A stretch of 64,000 nucleotides of DNA from Boesenbergia rotunda (lineage: Eukaryota; Streptophyta; Magnoliopsida; Zingiberales; Zingiberaceae). The notes below the pieces were generated by a model. It made no database searches, was not told the origin of the DNA, and saw only the letters and a program-made list of their open reading frames with translations. Location: contig JAGFNQ010006452.1 in assembly GCA_024364735.1 (NCBI GenBank), positions 186,001-250,000 of the forward strand, read 5' to 3'. Position numbers and translations under genes: made by a program. Positions 45,641 to 54,874 of the stretch are shown piece after piece; the stretch's first letter is position 1, and the number at the start of each line of letters is the position of its first letter.

Positions 45641-45871
45641 GTTGCCTCACTCCTTTGAGGCACTCTGAGCTGCAGACTCACGTTCCTTCGGTCCTGCATC
45701 CAGGGTTAGTCCAAAACACAATAACATAATAAATTATTAGATTTATACACCTTGGCTGTCTTGGTTCTGACTTTGGTCTCCAAAATGGAGCCCTAGGTCG
45801 AACCGACGCCTACTGTTCCCTCGACGGGGAACGCGTCCTCACCTACTCCTCTCGGGAGAATTTACCTGATG

Positions 45872-46069
45872 CCAACCGTTCCTTTGGTTGGACTTTTGCC
45901 TGACGGTCCTTTGTCAGGTCTTGTAAACTGGCAGTCCTTCGCCAGTTGCCTAGCAGTCCTTTGCTAGGGCTTCGGTCCCAGACTGTCCTTCGCCTGGAGC
46001 CTAGCAGTCCTTCGCTAGGACTTTCTTTCCTGGCATTCCTTTGCCAGTGCCTAGCAGTCCTTCGCTAGG
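45872..46069. repeat. Array of eight small hairpins with shared loop
   Basis: Eight inverted repeats in 200 bases, stems of 4-7 pairs and mostly 8-base loops. Stems: CCAACC/GGTTGG, CCTGAC/GTCAGG, AACTGGC/GCCAGTT, CCTAGC/GCTAGG (three times), CCAG/CTGG (weak) and CTGGC/GCCAG. Loops are near GTCCTTC or TTCCTTT. The stems differ but stay complementary. The other LTR repeats the array at about 52710-52907. It lies in U3. Confidence 0.88.
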
Positions 46070-46180
46070 GCTTTTCCTGCACACTTGATTAACTTGTTAG
46101 AAAACAAGAAAGACTTAACTTTTGACCTATGTTGCCATTATCAAAACACAGGTTTGACTTAGGTGCATTCTGCACCAACA

Positions 46181-46197
46181 ATCTCCCCCTTTTTGAT
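46181..46197 (-). promoter_or_regulatory. SIRE-1 polypurine tract
   Basis: Minus strand AAAAAGGGGGAGAT directly before the 3' LTR, the classic SIRE/copia-type purine tract. Confidence 0.88.
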
Positions 46198-47517
46198 TTA
46201 TGGCAACCCTAGTTCAAAAGTTAAGTTTAAGCAAGACATGAAAAAGGCTTTAACTTTTGTTCCCTCCCCCTGGAAGGAATCTCCCCCTAGATTTTTCAAG
46301 AATTTGTGGGGTAAAAAAACTTGCACTTTTGAAAACTTAAGTTTTAGGTACTTTTAATAACTTAAGTTAACAGTATATAGGAATTTTTTGAAACATGATT
46401 TTTGAGTACTTAAAAAGTTTGAGGCTTTTAAGTTTCAAGGTACTCAAAGGTTTTGAAAGTGTTAACTTTGAAAAAAAACTTGAGTACTTAGTTAACTTTG
46501 AAAGCTTAAGTAGATATTTTGAAAGACTTAAATACTTAGCAAAATTTTGAAAACTTAAGTAGAAGTTTTGAAAGCTTAAGGACTTATCAAAATTTTGAAA
46601 GCTTAAGTAGAAGTTTTGAAAGCTTAAGTATTTTTCAAAAAATTAAACTTTTGAATACTTTTTGCATAAAGGATAGAGTTAAGAAAATTTTTGAAAAGAA
46701 AATTTTACTCTCTCCTTTCCTATCTCTCCCCCTTTGCCATATATCAAAACAAATAAATACAGCATAAATAAAGGAAATAAGTAAAATTTTGCTGTACTGA
46801 ATCAATTCATAATTAAATTTACACTAAATCAATCAATTCTCTCTGTAGGGGCCTGTCTAACCCAATTAGCTACTTACTAACTGTTATAAACAGTAGTTTT
46901 TGCTAGGGTTAGTCAAGTTAAGTGTTTTTGTTCAAGTTAGATTTTCTAAACTTGACACTTAACTTGATTGCTATGTAAGTTGTATTTAGTGCCCCAATTT
47001 CTGCAGATGCACTGACTTAAAGCATCTTGAATTGAGGCAAAGACCTAAGCATCTCAACCCTTTCTAGGTTATCAATCAAAAGTATCCTAAGGTGCTTGTG
47101 AGATGCTGGCTTCTAAGTCTATAGGTGCATGCAGTTCTAGGGTTAAAGCCTAGCCTAAGTCCATTTTCGAAAAAGCCCTAGTTTTGAAGGGGGTAGTTTT
47201 AAAATTAATATAAAACTAAGTCGAAAAGATTTTAAAATTGATTTTTGAAATAAAGCTAAGTTGAAAATGAAAACTGATTTTTGAAATTTAAATAAAACAG
47301 TTTTTCAAAAATAGAAAATTTTAAAAACAATTTTAAGTCAAGTAAAAAAAATAATCTATTCTACAAAGCATAACCCTAACTGAAAAGAGAACAAGTACTC
47401 ATAACCTGGTCAACAGAAAATAAAGCAGGTAGTCATGGTTCAAATACGGTCAAGCAGTCAAACTCAAGTCCACCCTACTGAGTAGGGATAGTCAAATAGG
47501 TACAATGATAAGTAAAT
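46198..47517 (-). other. SIRE-1 AT-rich 3' tail, no gene
   Basis: Non-coding and AT-rich. It has imperfect direct repeats of TTTTGAAAGCTTAAGTAGAA around 46480-46635 and A-rich runs near 47200-47350. No ORF of interest. Confidence 0.75.
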
Positions 47518-48793
47518 CTAAGACGAAGGACCGGGATGATCGGACGGGCCAGGCTGCCATGCATCAAATCGTGCCATCATCTCTAGATACTGTGCATCTC
47601 TGGCCTCCCGCTCAGCTCTAAGGGCGCTCATATACTCGGTGTAGTAGCCCCGATTTGTCTCCAAGTCTTCGGCATGATTGGCTTCGATTTCCTCTCGGAG
47701 GCTTTGGATCTGTGTTTCCAAATGTGTCACTCTCTGGTAGAGTGTCGGTGGAGCGGGCTCGTCGACGTGTGCTCGGGCGGCTGCAGCTACGTCTCCAACA
47801 TCGACCTCAACCTCCTCATCTGAATCGACTCGAGCTCCGGCCTGGTGTCGTCTCCAGCTCAGAACCCCGGTGGCCGATACCTCTAGACCGGCTAATGAGA
47901 AGTTCCTAAACCCTATCTCGTCAAAGTCAGTCATAGCGGTGATTTCACCAATGGTAATGTCCCGCCCGTGGTGATGTAGAAGGGAAGTAATGATGTGGCA
48001 ATATGGTGTGCGCACTCGTCCCTGGGTCGTGACACTGGACGCATGCAGAATGGTATGAAACATATGGAGTCCAATGTCTAGGTCAAGGTGATGGACTAGT
48101 GCATAAAGAAGGAAAGCATGAAAGGGTCGCATAGTCCCTAGGTCTCTGGTAGAGAGTGGTAGGATACAGCGGACCAGAACTCTATACAAGGCATAGTTCT
48201 GGGCCTGAAGTTCTACAGCTTGGAAGCGTCTATTTTCGGAAGGTCTGCCCTATAGAAATAGTTGTGAATAGTGTCTAGGGTAATGTCTGAGTAGGGAGGA
48301 TCAAATGGGGGGTTCCTAGGAGGATAGCACAAAATGTGGACTGAGAAGGTCGCAGTCCTAGGAAGCGGTTCAACAGGGTAGGGGTTATAGATAGAGGAAT
48401 CCCTTGGACAGTAGTATGAAACATAAGATTATCTTGTCGAATAATATTATTGTAAAATTCTGCGCATAAAGATTCATTAATGGTATGCGTGCAGAAGACA
48501 AGATTGTCCAATTGATAGAAGTTGATGATGTTCATGGCGACAGGGCATGATTGGGTAAAAAAGTGCCTATTGAGATAACTCGTTTTAATAGGCTTGTAGA
48601 TTGTTTGTGCGAACCTATTACATAACTCTAGATTAGGAAATCTAGGGTCGGGACTAGGTTGGGCACCGGGGTTGGCCGGATTTGGTCGGCGTCTTCTAAG
48701 TTAAGAGAGTTTAAAGAATGAATAAAGATATTGCATGGAATAAATTTAAATGCAATAAAATTACTAATCATACCGGACGGCTCGAGGAGGCAT
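47518..48793 (-). pseudogene. SIRE-1 extra ORF: plant transposon-protein-like, spliced, with frame break
   Basis: ATG at 48793 opens a short exon MPPRAV; a GTATGATT donor near 48773 and a TTAACTTAG acceptor near 48704 keep the frame (Arg-rich RRRRPNPANP follows). Exon 2 runs open to about 48275 (NIINFYQLDNLVFCTHTI, EFYNNII, ITPTLLNRFLGLRPSQS). After a frame break comes 48240-47518 (YRVLVRCILPLSTRDLG, PFHAFLLYALVHHLDLDIG, TPYCHIITSLLHHHGRDI), an acidic stretch, and a C-terminal coiled coil (THLETQIQSLREEIEANHAEDLE). The order of blocks resembles the putative plant transposon protein domain (PF20167 type) as I recall it. It is not protease, integrase or RT. Function unknown. It may be an env-position accessory ORF of SIRE elements or a captured gene. 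Confidence 0.6.
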
Positions 48794-48884
48794 AGTTGAG
48801 AGAGAGGACTTGCAAGGTCTTCTTGAAGAGTAAGAAGTGGAGAAGAAGGTTGGTTTTGGTGTGGGAAGTGAAGGAGTTTCGAAT

Positions 48885-48896
48885 GCTTTTATAGGC
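48885..48896 (-). promoter_or_regulatory. TATA box of the extra ORF
   Basis: Minus strand CCTATAAAAGC, about 95 bases before the ATG at 48793 and directly after the dyad array. The spacing is typical of a plant promoter with a short leader. Activity is inferred only. Confidence 0.55.
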
Positions 48897-48904
48897 AATT
48901 TCAT

Positions 48905-49155
48905 GGGGGCGCCCGGGAGCTTCCGGGCGCCCTGGTCAGGGCTGCTGCCAAAGGCAGTTTAAAGGACTGGTTGGGGGCGCCCGGGACAGTCCGGGCGCCC
49001 GGAACAGGTTGCTTTGCAGTTTGACTGCATTGGAGGTGATGGGGGCGCCCGCGTGGTTTCGGGCGCCCTGGTCAAGGGCAAGACAGCTTTTCTGTCTCGA
49101 GGAACGAAAAAGTGAAGGGGGGGGCGCCCGTGTGGTCCCGGGCGCCCTGCTCAAG
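48905..49155. repeat. Four GGGCGCCC dyads upstream of the extra ORF
   Basis: Units at about 48905, 48973, 49040 and 49117, spaced 67-79 bases, each built as GGGGGCGCCCG plus a short spacer plus CGGGCGCCC, two followed by TGGTCA and one by TGCTCA. They match the LTR array in sequence and design, so the internal cassette and the LTR U3 share an origin. Confidence 0.82.
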
Positions 49156-49209
49156 GGTATGTAGAGACAAAAATTTGTCTTGTCATTGTTTAACTATGGT
49201 TTAATCAAT

Positions 49210-49266
49210 TTGACCATGGTTTGACTGTGTTGACCAAGGTTGACCATGATTTGACCAATGTTTGAC
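49210..49266. promoter_or_regulatory. Cluster of six TTGAC (W-box-like) sites
   Basis: TTGACC or TTGACT at 49210, 49221, 49230, 49240 and 49251, plus TTGACA at 49262. TTGAC[CT] is the WRKY-binding core. The cluster lies about 320-380 bases upstream of the extra-ORF TATA box. Function inferred. Confidence 0.5.
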
Positions 49267-49910
49267 AAATACAAGATTATCCAAAAAAAATTACTTGAGT
49301 CTTAATTCTACTGTCTCACTCAAATCTTAGGGTTTTCAATCACGTTAACCTTATAGGTTTCGTGAGACAGGTTTTGATTAGAAGTTATTTTGAAAAGTTT
49401 GATTAATTTTGAAGACAATTACATTTTAAAAACTTAATTAATTTTGAAAATTTAAAAGATGTTTAATCTATACTTAGCTGAAATTTTGTGTTAGATTCGA
49501 ATTTGACAAAAATTAATTTGAATTTGAAATTCAAAAATTGGCTTCCAGGTCTTGGCGAGGCACTAGGCCTTCTTTGGCCGTAGCCTTATGGGATCATCCA
49601 CCCTTTCCTTGACAAAATCTTTTAATGAAGCTTCATTTTCAAAATTATTTTTTGAAAAAATTCTGGTCTAACTAGTTTGGGTTTTGGATCGGTAGCTTCG
49701 GCTGGTTTCACCAGTCTAAAGAGACCAAGTAAACTTGATCTTATTAGAATTGGTTTCCCCAACGTACTATCATCTCACCTCCACCCAATACTATGTTGTC
49801 AAATTTCAGCTAAGTTTGTTTAGTCCTTATGCTAGCCTAAGTCTAAGCATGGTAAATTGCAGAAATTAAATAGACAATCAAACAAGCAATTTCAATCAAG
49901 AACTATAAAT
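49267..49910 (-). other. SIRE-1 gag-pol spacer
   Basis: Homologous to SIRE-2 11500-12110 (GTCTTGGCGAGGCAC, CCAACGTACTATCATCTCAC). In SIRE-2 the protease starts just beyond; here the homology ends near 49300 and the dyad cassette begins. This marks the break point of the lost pol. Confidence 0.75.
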
Positions 49911-51542
49911 TTATCTAATAATGAAAATAGTTTTCAGTTTGGCTCCCCCTGGACTAAAGCCACGGTGATGGTTAGGCAAGATGTGAATCTTGTCCTTGGG
50001 GATCCAATACTGATTTGATCCAGTTGGTTTGTTCAGGCATAGTTTAGGTACCCATGCCTGAATTTTGCCTCTGGACTGATTCAGTACAGCCAAATACGAT
50101 CTTTGTCGGGATTTGGTTCGGTAGCCAAGTCCAGATCGATTTAGAACGGACTTCTGTTTCCCAAGAATCATGTCAAGATTTTTGGAACCAGAAGTGAATC
50201 GTTCTAGGGCTGATCTAAGATCCTTAACCTGAGTTTTCAGGGAGGAGTTTTCCTTTTCAAGTTTTTCAACTTGAGTGGGAGTTCCTTCCTGAACCTTCTC
50301 GGTTGAGGGTTTAGAGTCAGCTCCCTCTTTCAGGAGTTTTACTTCCTGTCGGAGGGATTCGACCCGGAGTTTGGCTTTTGCCAAATCACGAGAAAGAAAA
50401 GAAATCAATTCAGTTAACTGTAATCTGTTAAAACCAGTTACCTTTATTTCTCCGTCTTCTGTGAATGTCAGCTCGCCGTCCTCTTGTTCTGATTCTGACT
50501 CGGTCTCGACTGAGGCGGTCAGTGCTAGGAGATTGGACTGGGGTGCCTCTGTCTCTTCTTCTGAGGAAGACTCGTCCCAGGTTGCTTGGAGCGCCTTCTT
50601 TCTTTTCGTCTTCTTGGACTCTTTCAGATTTGGACACTCTGTCTTGTAGTGGCCCTTCTTCTTGCACTCGTAGCAGGTTACATTAGGCTTGTTCGTGGGT
50701 TCGGCTGGTTCGTCTTTTCTTCGGCCGGTTTTTCGTTTGTTGGTTCGGTTCTTCAGCTCCTTGTAGTAGCTTCGAGCGAGCCGGACCAGTTTAGTTTGAT
50801 CTCCTTCTTCATCTTCTGAGTCTGTGTCAGACTCGGGTTCAGGTTCAGTTTTCTTCTTCGTTGTCTTTAGATTTTTACCTGCAATGAAAGCGATACCTTT
50901 TTCGACCGAATTGGTGTTAGTCTGTTCGTGCAGTTCTAGTTCAGAAAATAATTCATCTAGTTTTATTTTAGAAAGATCTCTAGAGACCTTGTATGCATCT
51001 ACCATAGATGCCCACAAGGTGTTTCTAGGAAAGGCGTTTAGAGTATACCTTATTAGGTCACGGTTTTCAACCTTGTGACCTATTGAGTGAAGACCGTTCA
51101 TTACCTCCTGGATTCGTGCGTGGAGCTGGGCTGCTGTTTCGTTGTCGGCCATCTTGATAGTGTAGAGTTTATTCAGTAGCAGATCCCTTTTGCTGATCCT
51201 GGTGTCCGAAGTCCCTTCGTGCAGCTCGATCAGTTTTGTCCATAGCTCTTTTGCACTGTTGAAGGGGCCCACTCGGTTCAGCTCTTCCTTTGTCAGCCCG
51301 CATTGTAGGGTTTGTGTTGCTTTTGCGTTGGCTTCTATCTTGCGCTTTAGAGTGTTGTCCCACTCCGAGTAGCTTTGTGGAAGTCCTTCTGCATTTCGGG
51401 GGATCTCCAGACCGGACTGGATAATGATCCACATGTCCACCTGAGTTTGCAGGTGGACCTCCATGCGACTTTTCCAGTAGGAAAAGTCTTCTCCACTGAA
51501 GAGTGGAGGTCTAGCGGTGCTGAATCCCTCTTGCATAGACAT
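49911..51542 (-). CDS. gag: SIRE-1 Gag, intact 543 aa
   Basis: One uninterrupted frame from ATG 51542. Residues 20-260 form the copia capsid-like domain (YWKSRMEVHLQTQVDMW, CGLTKEELNRVGPFNSAKEL, FPRNTLWASMVDAYK). Acidic and basic patches follow (about 230-285), then the CCHC knuckle CYECKKKGHYKTEC at residues 290-303, a second acidic region, a coiled coil (about 420-465: VEKLEKENSSLKTQVKDLRS) and the SIRE signature LDMILGKQKSVLNRSGLGY. It ends WIPKDKIHILPN plus a short tail. It makes the virus-like particle and binds RNA. It is intact, unlike its SIRE-2 homologue at 17838-16349. Starting 165 bases inside the primer site, this is the only recognised enzyme-free functional gene of the element. 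Confidence 0.93.
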   Translation of the reverse strand: MSMQEGFSTARPPLFSGEDFSYWKSRMEVHLQTQVDMWIIIQSGLEIPRNAEGLPQSYSEWDNTLKRKIEANAKATQTLQCGLTKEELNRVGPFNSAKELWTKLIELHEGTSDTRISKRDLLLNKLYTIKMADNETAAQLHARIQEVMNGLHSIGHKVENRDLIRYTLNAFPRNTLWASMVDAYKVSRDLSKIKLDELFSELELHEQTNTNSVEKGIAFIAGKNLKTTKKKTEPEPESDTDSEDEEGDQTKLVRLARSYYKELKNRTNKRKTGRRKDEPAEPTNKPNVTCYECKKKGHYKTECPNLKESKKTKRKKALQATWDESSSEEETEAPQSNLLALTASVETESESEQEDGELTFTEDGEIKVTGFNRLQLTELISFLSRDLAKAKLRVESLRQEVKLLKEGADSKPSTEKVQEGTPTQVEKLEKENSSLKTQVKDLRSALERFTSGSKNLDMILGKQKSVLNRSGLGYRTKSRQRSYLAVLNQSRGKIQAWVPKLCLNKPTGSNQYWIPKDKIHILPNHHRGFSPGGAKLKTIFIIR

Positions 51543-51705
51543 TTGTTCTGTAAAAGGAAATTTTACAAAAAAAAAGGTGTCCCAAGACTTGGTCTTGGAT
51601 TAGCAGTGCGGGATAAAGATAATTAAGAAAAAAATTAATTAAATTCGAAAAAAAAATCCGAAAAAAAATATTTCAAACTGGTGGTTGCACCAAGTTTGAA
51701 AACCC

Positions 51706-51717
51706 CGCTCTGATACA
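51706..51717 (-). promoter_or_regulatory. SIRE-1 primer binding site, tRNA-iMet (one mismatch)
   Basis: Minus strand TGTATCAGAGC preceded by AGT; the usual site is TGGTATCAGAGC. It starts three bases after the LTR. Confidence 0.82.
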
Positions 51718-51720
51718 ACT

Positions 51721-53018
51721 TGTTGGATCGAGAAGCCCGATAGAGGGGGGGGTGAATATCGGAAAACTTTCGGATTTGAGTAAGAGTAGGTACGCAGCGG
51801 AAATTAAATAAAAGACACAGAGACGCAATCGGTTTACTTGGTTCGGAGCCTGTGTCGACTCCTACTCCAAGGCCCACGGCCGTTGACCGTTTACTTTGGG
51901 CAATTCTATATTTGGCGCAAATAAGTTACACAATATGATTTACAAAATTAAGTGCAATAAAATATTAATTAAAGAAATACGCTCTTCTTTTTACCGACGT
52001 CCAGAGTAGGTCGACTCTTTCGGGGCAGCAGGACGTCGTCAGCTCGAGGTGAAGCGTTTCCGGAGCAAGGCGCGAGCGTAGAAGAACTTTGAGACGTTGG
52101 AAGAAGTGATGTCCGAAGCCTGGGGTCGAGGGCCCTTTATATAGGGCTAGGGGGCGCCCGGGACGTCGGGGGCGCCCCCCATGTGGCTTCTGATCCGCAG
52201 AGCTCTCGGTCAGCAGCTATCTTCTGGATCCGCTTTGACCGGGGCACTCGGGGCGCCCGCATTGACCGGGTCAAAGTCTTATCTCCTTGGCTTCGAGTGG
52301 TTAAGGTTCGGGGTAAGCGCCTGGGGGCGCTCGGAGCGTAGGGGGCGCCCGCGAGCAGCGGGGGCGCCCGGAAGCACGGGGGCGCCCGCAGCTTGTACTG
52401 TCGAAGCGCACTTTTTGATTGTGTGTTTGGTGTTCACCTTGGGGACGCCCGGGACACTCCGGGCGCCCTGGTCAGCAGTTGCCTCACTCCTTTGAGGCAC
52501 TCTGAGCTGCAGACTCACGTTCCTTCGGTCCTGCATCCAAGGTTAGTCCAAAACACAATAACATAATAAATTATTAGATTTATACAGCCTTGGCTGTCTT
52601 GGTTCTGACTTTGGTCTCCAAAATGGAGCCCTAGGTCGAACCAACACCTACTGTTCCCTCGACGGGGAACGCGTCCTCACCTACTCCTCTTGGGAGAATT
52701 TACCTGATGTCAACCGTTCCTTTGGTTGGACTTTTGCCTGACGGTCCTTTGTCAGGTCTTGTAAACTGGCAGTCCTTCGCCAGTTGCCTAGCAGTCCATT
52801 GCTAGGGCTTCGGTCCCAGACTATCCTTCGCCTGGCACCTAGCAGTCCTTCGCTAGGACTTTCTTTCCTGGCATTCCTTTGCCAGTGCCTAGCAGTCCTT
52901 CGCTAGGGCTTTTCCTGCACACTTGATTAACTTGTTAGAAAACAAGAAAGACTTAACTTTTGACCTATGTTGCCATTATCAAAACACAGGTTTGACTTAG
53001 GTGCATTCTGCACCAACA
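51721..53018 (-). mobile_element. SIRE-1 5' LTR
   Basis: Near-identical to 44875-46180, including the hairpin array (52710-52907), GGCGCC dyads (52145-52470) and TATA box (near 52135). It starts, in element sense, with TGTTGGTGCAGAATGCACC, which itself forms a GGTGCA/TGCACC hairpin. Confidence 0.93.
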
Positions 53019-54874
53019 TAATCTACATATAGATATGTCAATGAAAGTTCTTACTGCAGCTTAAGTGCGATGTTCCTTTGACTTACGGTGTTCAAGTCAT
53101 CTTGGTCACGGAGACTTATACTTTGACATCTTAAGCAAGCATCTCTAAGGAGATGTGGACCTAGGATGGTTGGGTATAAGCCGAAGTGCCCGAAGATGTT
53201 TGAACAACCTACAAAGGATTCACCACTCCTTGCGAGGAGATGTATACCCAAGGCCTATCGTCGGATTGTTACTCGAAGTCTCTGGCCAGAGCACAACATG
53301 TTCCGAGTATGAATCTCTAGGAAACATGAGAGTAATTAGAATCCATTGGACGAGAAAGACATTACTTGGGCTAGGTATGACGTAGTCAGCCTAGTGGGGA
53401 CTGACACACATAAACCGTGTCCTGAACCAAGTGGGTATAAGACGGTGAAGGGAATGAGGCACGACTCATTATAGCTGCTGAAGGGTTTCAGAATTATTTC
53501 TGAGGTCAACCGTTGATCTTTCGATTAATTGGGGGTCATGATGTACTACTAGGTGCCACTCATGATCGTTCTATAATTGTTTGATTATCGATGGCCAACA
53601 TAAATTGAAAGCCTATTTAGTCACACGCACTACGAGTAATCCGAGGGATTTAAAACAAGTTGAAAATTGGATTTTCTGATCAAGAGAAATATGTCGAATC
53701 TGAATTAATCAGAGGCACATCGAAAGCTTAAAATGGCTAAGTCTTTTGAAGGCTTATTGGACGAATTAAATGAGTTTAATTCGCGAGGAGACGGCTTGGA
53801 TTTGGCAGGCTATAGAGGGTCCCCACCCTCTTTGGTTTGGCCGGCCACAACAAGGAGGGAAACCAATTTATTTGGTTTGAATTATAAAATAAATCAAGCG
53901 CGATTTGTTTTATAAAATTATGGATAAATAAATTTATATAAAGAAATTTATATAAAGAAATTTATATAAAGAGATTTATTTTCATGGAAATTAAAATAAA
54001 CCTTGGATTGGATTATTTTATTTTATAAAATCAATTATGAATTGATTTTTCCATGATAAGAAAAATTTATATAATAAATTTCTTGTGAAAATTTATTCCA
54101 TAATAAAAGGGGTGATGTGTTTGTTTTATTATAAATTTGGTTATAATAAAACAAGGCATAACGGAATAATTCATAGGAAAATTTATAAGATAAATTTCTT
54201 ATGAAAATTTATTCCGTTAAAGGGGAGACTTGGCAATGGAGAGGCTACTATATAAAGGAACCAAGGCAAGGCTTGAATTCCAATCAAGAGATAAAGAAGC
54301 AAGCTCTCTCTCTCTCTCCTTCTCTCCCTCTCCCTCCTCTAGGGCCGGTGCCCTCTTCATCCTCTAGGGCCGACGCACCTCCTAGGGTTGTCGTGAGCCG
54401 CCTCCACCAAGAAGGTGCCAAAGAAGAAGAAGAAGCGGGTCGCAACTCCTTCCTTTCCCCGGATCTTGATTCCGTTACTTGGTGGTTAGTCTTCCATCTC
54501 CCTCTCTTGATATTCTTGTCGTGCCTTTAGAGAATCTAGTAGTTCTTGTCGGCATGAAACTCGTGGCTTTGCGAAGTCATCCCGAAGAGGACTCGGCGTG
54601 GACGTAAATAGAGGCAGAGCTTCCAAGGGACGCTACGGTTGGATCTCGTCCCTTTCTACGAGTTATGCCAGGTATTAAGTAAATTAGTTTACTTTCTGCA
54701 AAAATTTAATTTATGATCATGTCTCCATAACATAAGGTTGCATGATAGATACGTGGTTAAAATAATTTATGAAATTATTTATGCTAAACCTTCCGCTGCA
54801 CGTAATTAAACTTTAAAATTACGAACCCGTATCCATGTCAACATGCACCCGGTCCCAACATACCCAACACAAGC

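Larger units (their letters stand above)
44875..46180 (-). mobile_element. SIRE-1 3' LTR
   Basis: Plus-strand ends TGTTGGATCGAG and TGCACCAACA. Read in element sense (from the right): tandem inverted repeats (46069-45872), a further dyad GTTCCC/GGGAAC (about 45813-45830), the GGCGCC dyad array (45640-45300), the TATA box CTATATAAAGG (near 45288), then R/U5. Confidence 0.93.
44875..53018 (-). mobile_element. SIRE-1: young non-autonomous SIRE-like element with intact gag and no pol
   Basis: LTRs at 44875-46180 and 51721-53018, TSD TAATC at 44870-44874 and 53019-53023, and the empty site visible near 37350. In element order (minus strand): 5' LTR, tRNA-iMet primer site with one mutation, gag, spacer, then an unrelated gene-like cassette (49270-47518) where protease, integrase, RT and RNase H should be, an AT-rich tail, a polypurine tract and the 3' LTR. 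The LTRs differ by scattered substitutions and a 9-base indel near 45395/52240, so the insertion is recent compared with everything around it. The enzymes must have come from another element. Confidence 0.92.
37131..54860 (+). mobile_element. Copia B retrotransposon, with SIRE-1 nested in its 3' LTR
   Basis: 5' LTR (37131-39178, lacking about 185 bases at its start), tRNA-iMet primer site, long leader, gag, pol, polypurine tract and 3' LTR (44467-54860). The 3' LTR is split by SIRE-1 (44875-53018). The family is also represented by the solo LTR at 12258-16348. Its protease reads VLDTGCSSHICND; I do not assign a copia lineage. Four or five lesions break the frames, but most domains are readable. 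Confidence 0.9.
44467..54860 (+). mobile_element. Copia B 3' LTR, split by SIRE-1
   Basis: Left part 44467-44874, right part 53019-54860, about 2.25 kb together, ending CCCGGTCCCAACA. TATA box near 54250. Hairpin AAGGGACG/CGTCCCTT at 54625-54654. It aligns with the solo LTR at 12258 and the truncated 5' LTR. Confidence 0.92.
28623..54869 (+). mobile_element. Copia C, inserted in C1 gag and itself interrupted by copia B
   Basis: 5' LTR 28623-30308, internal region 30309-35325, 3' LTR 35326-37130 plus its last nine bases TACCCAACA at 54861-54869. The target duplication CAAGC is at 28618-28622 and 54870-54874. Copia B lies in the 3' LTR near its end; a deletion removed the last part of the LTR left of B and the start of B. 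It is the same family as C1 (LTRs and proteins align) and is likewise degenerate. Confidence 0.9.

Noticed and set aside
45335..45729. Overlapping open frames of 107 and 130 codons rich in Gly/Ala/Arg
   Set aside because: Produced by the GGCGCC dyad array, which is open in several frames on both strands; the same appears at 52181.
45872..46069. CRISPR-like repeat-spacer pattern
   Set aside because: Plant nuclear DNA; the units are hairpins of 18-22 bases without unique spacers of even length.
48220..48330. A second intron joining the two open parts of the SIRE-1 extra ORF
   Set aside because: A TATAG acceptor lies exactly before the second part, but no GT donor gives the needed phase; a frame break is the simpler reading.
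50371..51626. Plus-strand frames of 60-92 codons opposite SIRE-1 gag
   Set aside because: Shadows of the intact gag frame on the minus strand.
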